Positions 51,345 to 59,929 of a stretch of DNA of 64,000 bases are shown in pieces (position 1 is the stretch's first letter; each line of letters opens with the position of its first letter). The stretch is from assembly GCF_002245895.1 (NCBI RefSeq), contig NZ_NPJZ01000002.1, positions 496,001 through 560,000 of the forward strand. The letters are read 5' to 3'. The translations under genes were made by a program, and so were the position numbers. Origin of the DNA: Rhodococcus sp. OK302 (GTDB lineage: Bacteria; Actinomycetota; Actinomycetes; Mycobacteriales; Mycobacteriaceae). Below the pieces are notes generated by a model. That model saw only the letters and a program-made list of their open reading frames with translations, had not been told where the DNA came from and searched no databases.

Positions 51345-52781
51345 ATGACAACAGCAGATTCGCCGGACGGAGATTCGCCAGTAGATAAGCTTCCAGTTCT
51401 CGCGCCACCACCTGGATCACGCGGCACGAGGATCGGTTTCTTTGCAGGCACCGCGCTCGCAACGGTGAGCGTCGCATTGTTCATCGTGTCGGGATTCGCG
51501 ATCCTCTCCGGCGATTCAGGGGTCGCGCAACCCGTCGCGACAGTCCTCGGCGGCGCAGGCGTTCTCGGGGCTGGTGTCCTCACCTTCCGATCCGCACACA
51601 ACACTCGAATCAGTGCGGAGAAAACCGCCGCTGAACAACTCACACACGCAGCAATAGAACTCGAACACGCGCAAAGTGTCGCGGCCGACGAGAAGGCGAG
51701 ACACGAGAAGCAATTCGAGGAACAGCGACAACAAGCCGAGCTCAGCCGGGCGGAGCAGGCGCAAACGTTCGAGCGCACCTACAAACGAGAAGTGATCCGA
51801 GACTTACGATCCCGCTACACCACCTGCGCCGAACAACTCGCCCATGACTCCGCCGCGATCCGACTCGCGGGCGTCTACGCACTCGCATCCCTCGCCGACG
51901 ACTGGCAACAACAGAACGAACGCGATGAGAAACAAGTAGCCCTCGACCTACTCCGTGCCTACCTCCGCACCCCCAACACCCACACCCCAGCATTGGTCAC
52001 CGCCGAGCTGCCAGACACCGGCGAGCTGGAAGTACGCAAGACCATCCTCCTCACATTGCATAAACGCTCAACTGCGGAGGCTTCGGATCCGAAAAGCTGG
52101 AAAGGATTCGATTGCACCATTAGCGGTGCGGACATATCAAACTTGAATCTGACCTCGTCAGACCTGCCCGGAGCAGTCCTGTGGCGCGTGAACCTATCCG
52201 GCGCGAACCTGACCGCTGCGCACCTGACCTCAGCGAACTTGGGCAGCGCGGATTTGGCCGGCGCGGACTTGACCTGGGTAAACCTATCTGGTTCTGACCT
52301 GTTCGGAGCGGACTTGACGGGTGCGATCCTCGTTGACGCGGACTTGACCAGTACGAATCTGGCTCACGCGAAGCTATCTAGCGCGAATCTGTCTGGCGCG
52401 AACCTGACCTCTGCGAACCTGACCCGCGTGAACCTGCTAGATGCAGTCATGTTCACGGCGAACCTGTCCGGTGCGAACCTGTCCGGAGGGAAGTTGTCCG
52501 GTGCGGACTTAACCGGCGCGAATCTGTCTGGTGCGAATCTGACCGGAGGGAAGTTGTCCGGTGCGGACTTAACCGAAGCAAACCTGACCGAAGCAACATT
52601 GGTTGACGCGGAATTAATGAACGCCGATCTCACCGAAGCAAACCTGACCAACGCGAACCTGCACGGTGCAAACCTCGCGGGCGCAAAAATCGAACGTGCA
52701 AACCTCAGCCACATTTACTGGACCGCGCTTACAATCTGGCCGGAAGGATTTTCCCCGCCCACGTCACGCGAGCGCCCTTAG
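51345..52781 (+). CDS. Membrane pentapeptide-repeat protein
   Basis: 478 residues from ATG 51345. Two membrane helices near the N-terminus (GFFAGTALATVSVALFIVSG, VATVLGGAGVLGAGVLTF), a long coiled coil (AEQLTHAAIELEHAQSVAAD, KQFEEQRQQAELSRAEQAQT), a helical region with RLAGVYALASLADDWQQQNE, then about 35 pentapeptide repeats (ANLSGANLTSANL, LSGADLTGANLSGANLTGGK). Likely a cytoplasm-facing right-handed beta-helix. The type is common in actinobacteria; binding partner unknown. Confidence 0.92.
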   Translation: MTTADSPDGDSPVDKLPVLAPPPGSRGTRIGFFAGTALATVSVALFIVSGFAILSGDSGVAQPVATVLGGAGVLGAGVLTFRSAHNTRISAEKTAAEQLTHAAIELEHAQSVAADEKARHEKQFEEQRQQAELSRAEQAQTFERTYKREVIRDLRSRYTTCAEQLAHDSAAIRLAGVYALASLADDWQQQNERDEKQVALDLLRAYLRTPNTHTPALVTAELPDTGELEVRKTILLTLHKRSTAEASDPKSWKGFDCTISGADISNLNLTSSDLPGAVLWRVNLSGANLTAAHLTSANLGSADLAGADLTWVNLSGSDLFGADLTGAILVDADLTSTNLAHAKLSSANLSGANLTSANLTRVNLLDAVMFTANLSGANLSGGKLSGADLTGANLSGANLTGGKLSGADLTEANLTEATLVDAELMNADLTEANLTNANLHGANLAGAKIERANLSHIYWTALTIWPEGFSPPTSRERP

Positions 52782-52823
52782 GCGGTATGAGGGTCTGCCC
52801 GTTGTGGGGAGTGGTTCGTTTGG

Positions 52824-52870
52824 CAGTGCCTCAGTATCGGCCGTTACTGGGGCGAGTGAAGGTGAAACAC
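52824..52870 (+). repeat. Palindromic repeat R, diverged copy
   Basis: CAGTGCCTCAGTATCGGCCG then TTACTGGGGCGAGTGAAGG and TGAAACAC; the dyad centre ATCGGCCGTTACTG is retained. Confidence 0.55.
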
Positions 52871-53049
52871 ATTCGTCGTCTTGCCGCCCGCCGGCCGCAA
52901 GACGGCCGGATAGGTTCAAAGGGCAGTCAAACCAATGCCACAGTGAAATCGCAGCGTCTCGTTGCCAGATTGTGATGTGTCCCAGAAACCTGTCTCACCC
53001 TTCAGGGTGCCCGCTTGAGCCTGTCGGGGGATTCTGAGACAGCCGTCCC

Positions 53050-53275
53050 GTGAGCGCTACTTTTGCATACAGACGGGTAAGCGGGACCGATCAGGTACTC
53101 GATTTGCAGAGGGACGCTCTGACGGGCATTCAGTGCGTTCGGGTCTGGGAAGAAGTGGCGAGCGGCGCACCAAACGACGTGCCAGTGCTACTCGATCTGC
53201 TCGGCCATCTCCGAGAAGGTGACGCCCTGGTCGTCTGCCGACCGGACGGGCTCGGTCGACCGCTCATCCCACTAT
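53050..53275 (+). pseudogene. DNA invertase, N-terminal fragment
   Basis: GTG 53050: MSATFAYRRVSGTDQVLDLQ RDALTGIQCVRVWEEVASGA, LREGDALVVCRPDGLGRPL. The serine motif (YRRVSGTDQ) is kept, but the WRLDRLGRS motif is altered to CRPDGLGRP and the rest is missing. The end runs into the marR 3' region. Confidence 0.75.
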
Positions 53276-53724
53276 TCGGCAGCGAAAGCTGCTGCGTCGT
53301 AAAGGCTTGTCGCGATTCGATCGAGGTTGCCCCGATCCTTCGCGCTCAGCACCGAGAACGTGTCGGCTTCAACGTGATCGAGCACTCGGTCACTCTCGGC
53401 GAGAATCTCTCGCCCGGTATCGGTGATCGTGACGATCTGACGTCGTCTGTCATTCGGATCCCGTTCGCGGACGACATGACCGTTGGTTTGTAGCCCGTCG
53501 AGGTAGGCGACGATGTCTCCCTGGTCGACGACAACCCGCTTCGCGAGTTCTTTCTGGTGGCACGGCCCGAACTCCTCGAGGGTGCTCAAGATTGCGTGCT
53601 GGTTCGGCAGGAGCCCCACTCCGGCGAGGGCTTCGGCATAGATCTGCCTGATCCGCAGAGCAGTGCGAATGAGCACGAATCCTGGCCGGCGTGACAGGCG
53701 GGGGGCGTACTCTGGCGAACTCAT
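53272..53724 (-). CDS. MarR-family regulator
   Basis: 150 residues from ATG 53724. Winged helix: AGVGLLPNQHAILSTLEEFG, CHQKELAKRVVVDQGDIVAY LDGLQTNGHVVRERDPNDRR RQIVTITDTG. It is the last gene on the minus strand behind three catabolic genes and probably controls them in response to an aromatic compound. Confidence 0.9.
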   Translation of the reverse strand: MSSPEYAPRLSRRPGFVLIRTALRIRQIYAEALAGVGLLPNQHAILSTLEEFGPCHQKELAKRVVVDQGDIVAYLDGLQTNGHVVRERDPNDRRRQIVTITDTGREILAESDRVLDHVEADTFSVLSAKDRGNLDRIATSLYDAAAFAAE

Positions 53725-53730
53725 GACCCA

Positions 53731-53748
53731 ATTATAGGGCACCCTAAT
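53731..53748. promoter_or_regulatory. Possible MarR operator/promoter
   Basis: ATTATAGGGCACCCTAAT is an imperfect d dyad centred seven bases ahead of the marR start, in an otherwise AT-rich stretch. Confidence 0.45.
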
Positions 53749-53836
53749 GTTTATAGTATCCAACGATATGCGCCTTGGCTGGCATCGGTGGCGCGTCCGA
53801 AAGGACACGCCACCGATGCAGATCGATAGCGGGCCT

Positions 53837-54643
53837 CTATGCGCCGAGGTTGATCGTGCGCTGTTCGTTGGCGATCGCGCTGACCGTGCAGGTGCCGATG
53901 GGCCCTTCTCGATCGAACAAGACCGCCGATCCGACAGCGATACCGGATGCGCTGACGTGGTTGTCGGCCTCGACGCCCATCTCCCGACCGACTGGCAGCC
54001 GAGCCAACACCAGGGTGAGGTCTGCGTTGATGAAGCTCAGCCCACGGGTTCCCCAGTTCGTTACCAGGCTGGTTGCTTCGCCAACGATGGCCGCGGCCAC
54101 GAAGGGTGATGGTGTTTCGCCCCTGACAGCGGCGATCCGCTGGGACCACATACGTTTTCGGCTGGCTCCCTGGTGTTCATGGATGGCTACCGACCACCCG
54201 TCGGGGTGGTCGTCACTGCCGAACAGAGGGACCGTGATGGCCTGTTCGAGGGCTGGCAGATCGGCCGGGGGTGGTTGGGGGATCGAGGAACGACCCCACA
54301 GCTGCCCGGCTGGCTGCGACGAGGGGCGAAGGAATACCGCGGTCGCCCGGGCGATCACCTTGCCTTCGTGGAGTACGACAGCGTCGGCGACACGGATGCG
54401 GTTGCCGTCGCGGATACGGGTGGTCTCGATAGTCAGCGGTTCCGCAGGGATCGGCTGACACAGATCGACGGTCAACCGTGAGGGGACTAGGTGGTCTGCC
54501 CCGTGGTCATTCTCGAGGGCACGGGCAATGACCCCGCACGTTGCCGGGCCGTTGATGAACTTCGGAGACCAATGGCTCCGCGCCAGCTCGGTCGGGACAA
54601 GTCCATCCGGGGTATCGGTGAAGAAGGCGTGATCTTCGCTCAT
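53837..54643 (-). CDS. Acyl-CoA thioesterase-like (TesB/hot-dog fold) protein
   Basis: 268 residues from ATG 54643 (GGAGAG). Thioesterase-type double hot-dog pattern: LARSHWSPKFINGPATCGVI, SRLTVDLCQPIPAEPLTIET, RIRVADAVVLHEGKVIARAT, then the second half FVAAAIVGEATSLVTNWGTR GLSFINADLTLVLARLPVGR. No catalytic residue can be fixed by eye. In this operon it may hydrolyse a CoA or lactone intermediate, or bind one. Confidence 0.75.
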   Translation of the reverse strand: MSEDHAFFTDTPDGLVPTELARSHWSPKFINGPATCGVIARALENDHGADHLVPSRLTVDLCQPIPAEPLTIETTRIRDGNRIRVADAVVLHEGKVIARATAVFLRPSSQPAGQLWGRSSIPQPPPADLPALEQAITVPLFGSDDHPDGWSVAIHEHQGASRKRMWSQRIAAVRGETPSPFVAAAIVGEATSLVTNWGTRGLSFINADLTLVLARLPVGREMGVEADNHVSASGIAVGSAVLFDREGPIGTCTVSAIANEQRTINLGA

Positions 54644-54683
54644 ATCGTCTCTCCGGTGTTCGATGGTGTCGGGGTTGGTCGTG

Positions 54684-55871
54684 TCAGAAGTCGAGGCCGT
54701 CGGTGACGCCGAGAGAGCGCCTTCCCCATGCGGAGATGCTGCGCTCGTAGTCGAACATCGCGTGCTGTGCGACTCCGTGGATGTCGCGCCAGTGGCGTTG
54801 GATCGCGCTGCCGGTCGAGAGGGAACTTGCTCCCGATGCCAGGAACACGTCTTCGACCGACTCGACCGCTTGACGGACGGCGAACGAGAAGTCGCGGCGG
54901 TTGCGTACGCGGACGAATCCGAGGTCGGCGCCGGCATCGACCTGGTCGGTGACGGTTTCCATCGCGCGGTAGATCAGCAGGCGTGCTGCGTCGAGGCGTG
55001 CGGTAGCCTCGCCGAGCTTGAAGTGGGCGAACGGCTGATCGACGATCGGTGCACCTGTGTAGGCGTTGCGGCGCTTGATGGTTCGCTCGACCCAGGCATC
55101 GAGTGCTCCGCGGGCGACGCCGAGAGCAGGGGCCGCGAGGTACGCCGGCCAGGTCGCGTCGAGCGGCGCCCGGTACATCGGGTTGGTGTGGAACTTGCCG
55201 CCCGGTGTCGTCCCGGTTTGCTGATCCGAGAAGTTCAGCAGGCGGTGTTCCGGTACGAACACGTTCTCCAGTCGCACGCCGCTGGTGCCGGTTCCACGCA
55301 ACGCGGCGGTGTGCCAGTCGTCGAGGATTTCGTAGTCTCCCTTGGGAACCAGCAGCGAGATCATCGACGGCGCACCGTCCGCGTCCGAGCGAGGAGGAAG
55401 GACTGCGTTGACGACGATCCAGTCCGCGTGATGTACGCCGGAGAGGAAGGTCCACTTGCCTTCGGTGATGTGGACGCCGCCGTCGACCCAGCGGGGGGAC
55501 GGGCCACCGACCGCCGACGTGCAGGCGACTGCATCGGGGTTCTCGCCCCAGACGTCGTGTTGGGCTTGCAAGCTGAACAGCGAGAGGTTCCAGTTGTGGC
55601 TGATGTAGACCCCGGCGGTCCACGCGGTAGCACCGCACGCCCGACCCAACTCCTCGACGACCTCGACGTGGGTGGTCAGCGGGAGCTCGGATCCTCCCCA
55701 GTGCATCGGCTGGGAGATTCGCAGGAGCCCGCTGTCGAGCAGTTCGGCCATCGTCTCGTCGGGAAGATGGCGCAGGTCCTCGGTCTTCTCGGCGCGCTCG
55801 GCAAACCGAGGAGCGAGGTCGCGTGCTCGTGCGACGGCGTCGGCGGAGGTGATGGTGGTTGCAGTGGTCAT
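54684..55871 (-). CDS. Flavin-dependent monooxygenase, HsaA/acyl-CoA dehydrogenase fold
   Basis: 395 residues from ATG 55871; HsaA-type oxygenases are about the same length. MPHW-type core: LLRISQPMHWGGSELPLTTH, LGRACGATAWTAGVYISHNW, ITEGKWTFLSGVHHADWIVV, TALRGTGTSGVRLENVFVPE, and C-terminal LASGASSLSTGSAIQRHWRD IHGVAQHAMFDYE. This fold uses reduced flavin from a separate reductase to hydroxylate phenols and similar rings. No reductase gene is present in the window. Lies 40 bp upstream of the thioesterase. Confidence 0.88.
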   Translation of the reverse strand: MTTATTITSADAVARARDLAPRFAERAEKTEDLRHLPDETMAELLDSGLLRISQPMHWGGSELPLTTHVEVVEELGRACGATAWTAGVYISHNWNLSLFSLQAQHDVWGENPDAVACTSAVGGPSPRWVDGGVHITEGKWTFLSGVHHADWIVVNAVLPPRSDADGAPSMISLLVPKGDYEILDDWHTAALRGTGTSGVRLENVFVPEHRLLNFSDQQTGTTPGGKFHTNPMYRAPLDATWPAYLAAPALGVARGALDAWVERTIKRRNAYTGAPIVDQPFAHFKLGEATARLDAARLLIYRAMETVTDQVDAGADLGFVRVRNRRDFSFAVRQAVESVEDVFLASGASSLSTGSAIQRHWRDIHGVAQHAMFDYERSISAWGRRSLGVTDGLDF

Positions 55872-55927
55872 CGTTGGTCCCGATCGTCTAGTGGTGGTTG
55901 GCTGGATATTGTGGGATGGCAAGCGGT

Positions 55928-57193
55928 TCAGGCGCTCTTGGGCTGACGGGCGCGGGAAACGGCGTCGATGTACCGGTAGGCGCCGACCGGATCGAGGATC
56001 CAGTCGGTGGCATCGCGGGGATCGTTCATGCATTCCGCGAATCGGCGGCCGATCTCGGGGAACTCCGCAGCTGCGACGTGCAGTTGTCGAGCATGGTCGG
56101 GGGTCGGGCTGAGGAACTGGGTGGTGAAGTCGGTGGCCGGCCCTGCGTAGGACCAGAATTCATCGAAGGTGGTCTGCATGAACTCTTCGTCGAACGTGCC
56201 GATGTGCCGGGTGATCGCCCGCAGGTAGATATCGGCGCATTTGGTGGCGTTGTTGGCGCCTTGAGCGGTGATCGGATCGTTGATCACCGTCACATCGGCC
56301 ATTCCGAGAACCACGGCTCCCGAGGGCAGGGCGGCGACAGGCCGGCGGACGGTGGGCGTCAACCGTCCGACGAGGGTCGCGTTCTCGTCGATCAACGAGA
56401 CTGCGCGGGCACGGGCGGCCTCTGAGGGAAAGTATTTCGCCAGGGATGCCTGCGCTCGGGTCAGGAGCTCCGTTCCGTCGGCAGCGCCGTCCCAGATGTC
56501 CATGGGGCCACCGGGAATCGCTTCGAAGAGCATGATGTCGCAGGGTCCGGACTCGGCGAGGGCCGGGTAGGTGAGGTACTCGCCAACTCCCGGTACGACA
56601 TTGAACTCCACCAGTGCCTCATCGTCCGGCCGCTCGAGGCCCGAGACGTAGAGCATCGCCAACGATCGCTGGGGGCTGGTGAACGGAGAGAGAGGTGCGT
56701 TCCGCTCGAACAGTCGGGCAATCTCTCCTTTTCCGGCTGCCACGATCACGAGATCGCTTTCCTGGCAATACTGTTCGATGCTGGCGACCGTGGCGGTGTC
56801 GATGACAAGGTGACCGCCGCGGCGCTCGAACTCCTCCATCCACGTCGACATCTTCACGCGTTGGTCGACCGATCGTGCCGGCCGCTCGAACCGTGCGGAC
56901 CACTGGTTGAACAGTGTTGGGGGATTGGTGGGTGCGAAGGCCGAGACGCTCATCCCGGCGATCTCGGGGCATTCCTCGTCCCAGAGGTTCAGTCCGAGGG
57001 AACGTTCGATCCCGTTGGCCATGTCGAACATGCACTGGCTCGAGGTCACCCGGCCGTTTCGGATCTGATCCGGTGATCGGTCCGAGACGATCGTGACGGC
57101 ATAGCCGTACTGGAGCAGTCCGATACCCAGTGTCAGGCCGGCCTGACCGGCGCCGACGATGGTGACAGCGCCTCGAATCGAATTGTGTCGCAC
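55928..57193 (-). CDS. Styrene/indole monooxygenase-like (StyA family) FAD enzyme
   Basis: 421 residues from a GTG at 57193 (GGAG upstream); StyA has about 415. FAD-binding GAGQAG at residue 14 (VTIVGAGQAGLTLGIGLLQY), NGRVTSSQCMFDMANGIERS (StyA-type), LVIVAAGKGEIARLFERNAP, and late motif VVLGMADVTVINDPITAQGA NNA. StyA epoxidises styrene or indole with reduced FAD from a reductase. First gene of the minus-strand operon. Substrate unknown. Confidence 0.88.
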   Translation of the reverse strand: MRHNSIRGAVTIVGAGQAGLTLGIGLLQYGYAVTIVSDRSPDQIRNGRVTSSQCMFDMANGIERSLGLNLWDEECPEIAGMSVSAFAPTNPPTLFNQWSARFERPARSVDQRVKMSTWMEEFERRGGHLVIDTATVASIEQYCQESDLVIVAAGKGEIARLFERNAPLSPFTSPQRSLAMLYVSGLERPDDEALVEFNVVPGVGEYLTYPALAESGPCDIMLFEAIPGGPMDIWDGAADGTELLTRAQASLAKYFPSEAARARAVSLIDENATLVGRLTPTVRRPVAALPSGAVVLGMADVTVINDPITAQGANNATKCADIYLRAITRHIGTFDEEFMQTTFDEFWSYAGPATDFTTQFLSPTPDHARQLHVAAAEFPEIGRRFAECMNDPRDATDWILDPVGAYRYIDAVSRARQPKSA

Positions 57194-57357
57194 GTTGCGT
57201 ACTCCTTCTGTTGTCTGCAAGTCCCCGCGATACAGGGGCTCGGCGAATGTGAACTGCAGGCAGATTCCTGCAGGTGGAGTGAAGAATTGAGAATTGGCGG
57301 TTGTGTTCGCCCGAGACCGGGACGGACTTCCGTGCACCGCCGACATTAACTGGCTAC

Positions 57358-57409
57358 CCCAATCATTGGCAAGCCTAATTAATAATTCATGGCATTGCCA
57401 ATGATTGGG
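57358..57409. promoter_or_regulatory. Perfect 15-bp inverted repeat between divergent catabolic genes
   Basis: CCCAATCATTGGCAA (57358-57372) and TTGCCAATGATTGGG (57395-57409) with a 22-base AT-rich spacer, between the StyA-like and dioxygenase starts. Best read as a shared operator/promoter; the regulator could be the MarR at the end of the operon. Confidence 0.75.
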
Positions 57410-57506
57410 CAATGTGTGTAACTTCAGTCAGGTCGGAACACGGACGTTGGCGGAAGAACTTGTCGATCGACACCGCCAGATCGTCCCGATCGAAGGGGAG
57501 AGCGTG

Positions 57507-58421
57507 ATGATTCAAGAACTGTCGTACATCGGTATCGGCTCGCCGCGCGCCGAAGAATGGCGCAGCTACGGCACCAAACTCCTCGGGGCGATGCTCGCCC
57601 CGGACGGCCCCGACGGAGCCGTCCGTCTGGCCGTCGACGACGTCAACTATCGCATCGCCGTCCACCCGGCAGCCGAGGACGAATTCCTCTACGCCGGTTG
57701 GGGTCTCGCCAACGAGACCGATCTGCACGCGTTCGCCGCGCACCTCGAGTCCCGGGGCGTGACAGTGCACTGGGGCGACCAGCAGTTGTTACGCGAACGT
57801 GAGGTCGCAGAGCTGGCGTGGTTCGAGGATCCGTGGGGAACACGCCACGAACTGAGCTGGGGGAAGGCTGCGACGCCACTGTCCTTCTCGACCGGACGAA
57901 CCATGCGGGGCGGATTCGTCACGGGCGACCAGGGGCTCGGCCACATCGTCTTCCAGGTCCCGAACATCGAGAAGGCGAACGAGTTTTACGTCGACATCCT
58001 CGGATTCCGTCTCTCCGATCGCATTATCACCAAGTACGCCAATGTGCGCTTTTACCACGTCAACGGGCGCCACCACTCGCTCGCGCTCTCCGAATTCCCT
58101 GGCCACGTGGGCTTCAACCACCTCATGCTCGAGGTCGAGCACATGGACGACCTCGGTCGGCTGATCGATCTCCTCGACGAACACGACGTCGACATCATGC
58201 AATCCCTCGGCCGCCACTCCAACGACCTGATGACGTCCGTCTACATCGGCAGCCCCTCCGGGTTGCAGATCGAATACGGCCACGGAGGACTGACCGTCGA
58301 CGACCTCAGCTGGGTCGCACGCACATACACCCGCCCCAGCTACTGGGGGCACAAGCACTCCGAGGCCGCGAAGACCCAGCTGCCGGGCATCGTCAAACCA
58401 CTCGTTCCCGCCGAAGTCTGA
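57507..58421 (+). CDS. Type I extradiol dioxygenase (VOC family)
   Basis: 304 residues from ATG 57507 (GGGGAG). Two VOC halves. The C-terminal half carries the likely Fe(II) ligands His146 (GLGHIVFQVPN), His205 (VGFNHLMLEV) and Glu256 (SGLQIEYGHGG), plus the catalytic His pair RHHSLALSE. Similar to HsaC/BphC, which cleave catechols next to one hydroxyl. Divergent from the two monooxygenases, so the cluster can go from ring hydroxylation to ring cleavage. Confidence 0.9.
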   Translation: MIQELSYIGIGSPRAEEWRSYGTKLLGAMLAPDGPDGAVRLAVDDVNYRIAVHPAAEDEFLYAGWGLANETDLHAFAAHLESRGVTVHWGDQQLLREREVAELAWFEDPWGTRHELSWGKAATPLSFSTGRTMRGGFVTGDQGLGHIVFQVPNIEKANEFYVDILGFRLSDRIITKYANVRFYHVNGRHHSLALSEFPGHVGFNHLMLEVEHMDDLGRLIDLLDEHDVDIMQSLGRHSNDLMTSVYIGSPSGLQIEYGHGGLTVDDLSWVARTYTRPSYWGHKHSEAAKTQLPGIVKPLVPAEV

Positions 58422-58514
58422 CAAATCCGACCGAAACCACACAGTCAAAGTTCGCTCTCGAGAACCACAGTCGGGGGATGGCGATAGTGCGGTCCGAACA
58501 ATGAGGTCGAGTCC

Positions 58515-58619
58515 ATGAATGAGATTCAATCCGGCGTCGCCAATACCAAAGACCCAAGCGCTGCGCCGGAGACCTCCGTTGCCGGCGAAATCCCCGTCCC
58601 TATTGCCTGTCGATTTTGA
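58515..58619 (+). CDS. Tiny ORF after the dioxygenase gene
   Basis: 34 residues: MNEIQSGVANTKDPSAAPET, SVAGEIPVPIACRF, TGA. Ends 10 bases before the terminator, so it would be in the dioxygenase transcript. It may be the N-terminal stub of a lost gene. Weak ribosome site. Confidence 0.35.
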   Translation: MNEIQSGVANTKDPSAAPETSVAGEIPVPIACRF

Positions 58620-58628
58620 CACTTTCGC

Positions 58629-58675
58629 GCCAGCGTCTCAACCGCATCGAGAATCAAAACGGTTGAGACGCTGGC
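58629..58675 (+). terminator. Terminator after the catabolic cluster
   Basis: Perfect 16-base arms GCCAGCGTCTCAACCG (58629-58644) and CGGTTGAGACGCTGGC (58660-58675), followed by TCTTCC. Confidence 0.85.
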
Positions 58676-58821
58676 TCTTCCGTGGAAGAGACGCCACGCG
58701 GCCACACGCTTCTAGCGCTAAAGTCGGATCTCTGGGCATATGACTTCTCGGAAATTGTTGGCACGGAGAACACGACGAAATTCGCAGATCACAGACGTGG
58801 TAAGTCGACTGAGAGTTGTGT

Positions 58822-59418
58822 TCAGGGCGCCGGAAGCACCCAGGCTTCCCGTTCCGTGCGGGCCAACTCGATGTTCGCATACAGTGCTGAACGCTTCAAA
58901 CCTGTGTTCCGGCAGAGTGTTTCGATCTTGAACTGCCCGGTCTCGTACGTTTGCAACAGGTACGCACGCTCTTCCGGCGTGAGCTTGTGCTGACGGCCCT
59001 TCATCTTGCCGGCCGCCGCAGCCGCCGCAACAGCATCCTTCGTCCTCGACCGGATCAGGTCTGACTCGAATTCGGCCATCAGTCCGAGGACGCCGATGAA
59101 CATCTTGCCCATCGGATCAGTCGGTTCGTAGATCTTCCCGTCGATCGACAACGCAACACCCTTGTCCGCCAGTCGCCCCACAGTTTCGTGAAGGTCCTTC
59201 GCCGATCGGGAGAGTCTGTCGAGTTTGGTCACGCAGAAGACGTCGCCTTCGCGGGCAGCGTTGATCGCGTTGTCGAGTCCGGGCCGCCGGGTCTGCCGGC
59301 CACTGATTCCGTGATCGACGTAGACCCGGTCTCGGTCGACTCCCTCCTTGGCGAGAAGCTCGACCTGAATCGACGAATCCTGAGCCACCGTACTGACCCG
59401 TGCGTAGCCGATCTTCAT
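58822..59418 (-). CDS. Serine resolvase, intact
   Basis: 198 residues. MKIGYARVSTVAQDSSIQVE with catalytic Ser9, the helix E motif LDNAINAAREGDVFCVTKLD RLSRSAKDLHETVGRLADKG, and C-terminal HTH TPEERAYLLQTYETGQFKIE TLCRNTGLKRSALYANIELA. A Tn3-type resolvase in length. Upstream (59468-59520) lies a res-like region with repeated GTCCG/CGGAC, and 25 bases further the Tn402-like end T5. The only intact serine recombinase in the window. Confidence 0.95.
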   Translation of the reverse strand: MKIGYARVSTVAQDSSIQVELLAKEGVDRDRVYVDHGISGRQTRRPGLDNAINAAREGDVFCVTKLDRLSRSAKDLHETVGRLADKGVALSIDGKIYEPTDPMGKMFIGVLGLMAEFESDLIRSRTKDAVAAAAAAGKMKGRQHKLTPEERAYLLQTYETGQFKIETLCRNTGLKRSALYANIELARTEREAWVLPAP

Positions 59419-59467
59419 TCCACTCCCGATTTTCGCCGTTCACAACGTCCCGCAGCCAAACTGTCCG

Positions 59468-59520
59468 CTAGAAACTATGCCATACCGGACAAATTAAACG
59501 GACACCTAAACCGGACCAAA
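59468..59520. promoter_or_regulatory. Res-like recombination region
   Basis: TGTCCGCTAG, ATACCGGACA, AACGGACAC and AACCGGACC occur within about 50 bases immediately upstream of the resolvase start, in inverted and direct arrangement as in res subsites. Confidence 0.6.
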
Positions 59521-59545
59521 TCGCGAGAATTTCGCCACGTCAACC

Positions 59546-59665
59546 TGTCAGTTTCAGAAGACGACTGCATTTTTCAAAAGACCACTGCACGTCAGCTGGA
59601 AGCATCATCACTAAGTCATCCCCGATCTGACGGCAGGCCATCGAATTCGCGGATTGATCGGTGCG
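59546..59665 (+). repeat. Tn402/integron-IR-like repeat, copy T5
   Basis: TGTCAGTTTCAGAAGACGAC then CAAAAGACCACTGCACG, GCTGGAAGCATCATCACTAA and the ATCGAATTCGCGGATTGATC tail. Begins about 25 bases from the res-like region. Confidence 0.7.
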
Positions 59666-59929
59666 CTTGTTGAAGCTGACTCCTCTACTAACCGATCGAT
59701 CCGAGACCTCGACTGCTGAAACTTGTGCACGCCACCAGCACTTCCTTCGCTTAGGTGGTCTCGTCAGTAGTCAGGAGCACCGTTCCGAAGAGCTTTCCGC
59801 CAATGGACGTGACCGAGTGCGACACGGATACGACGACTTGGTTTTCTGTCTGCCACGCGAGGGTGGTGGCGGTCGAGGTGAATCGCACCGGAGTTTCCGG
59901 AGACTTCATCCTTTGGGAAAGATGGAGTC

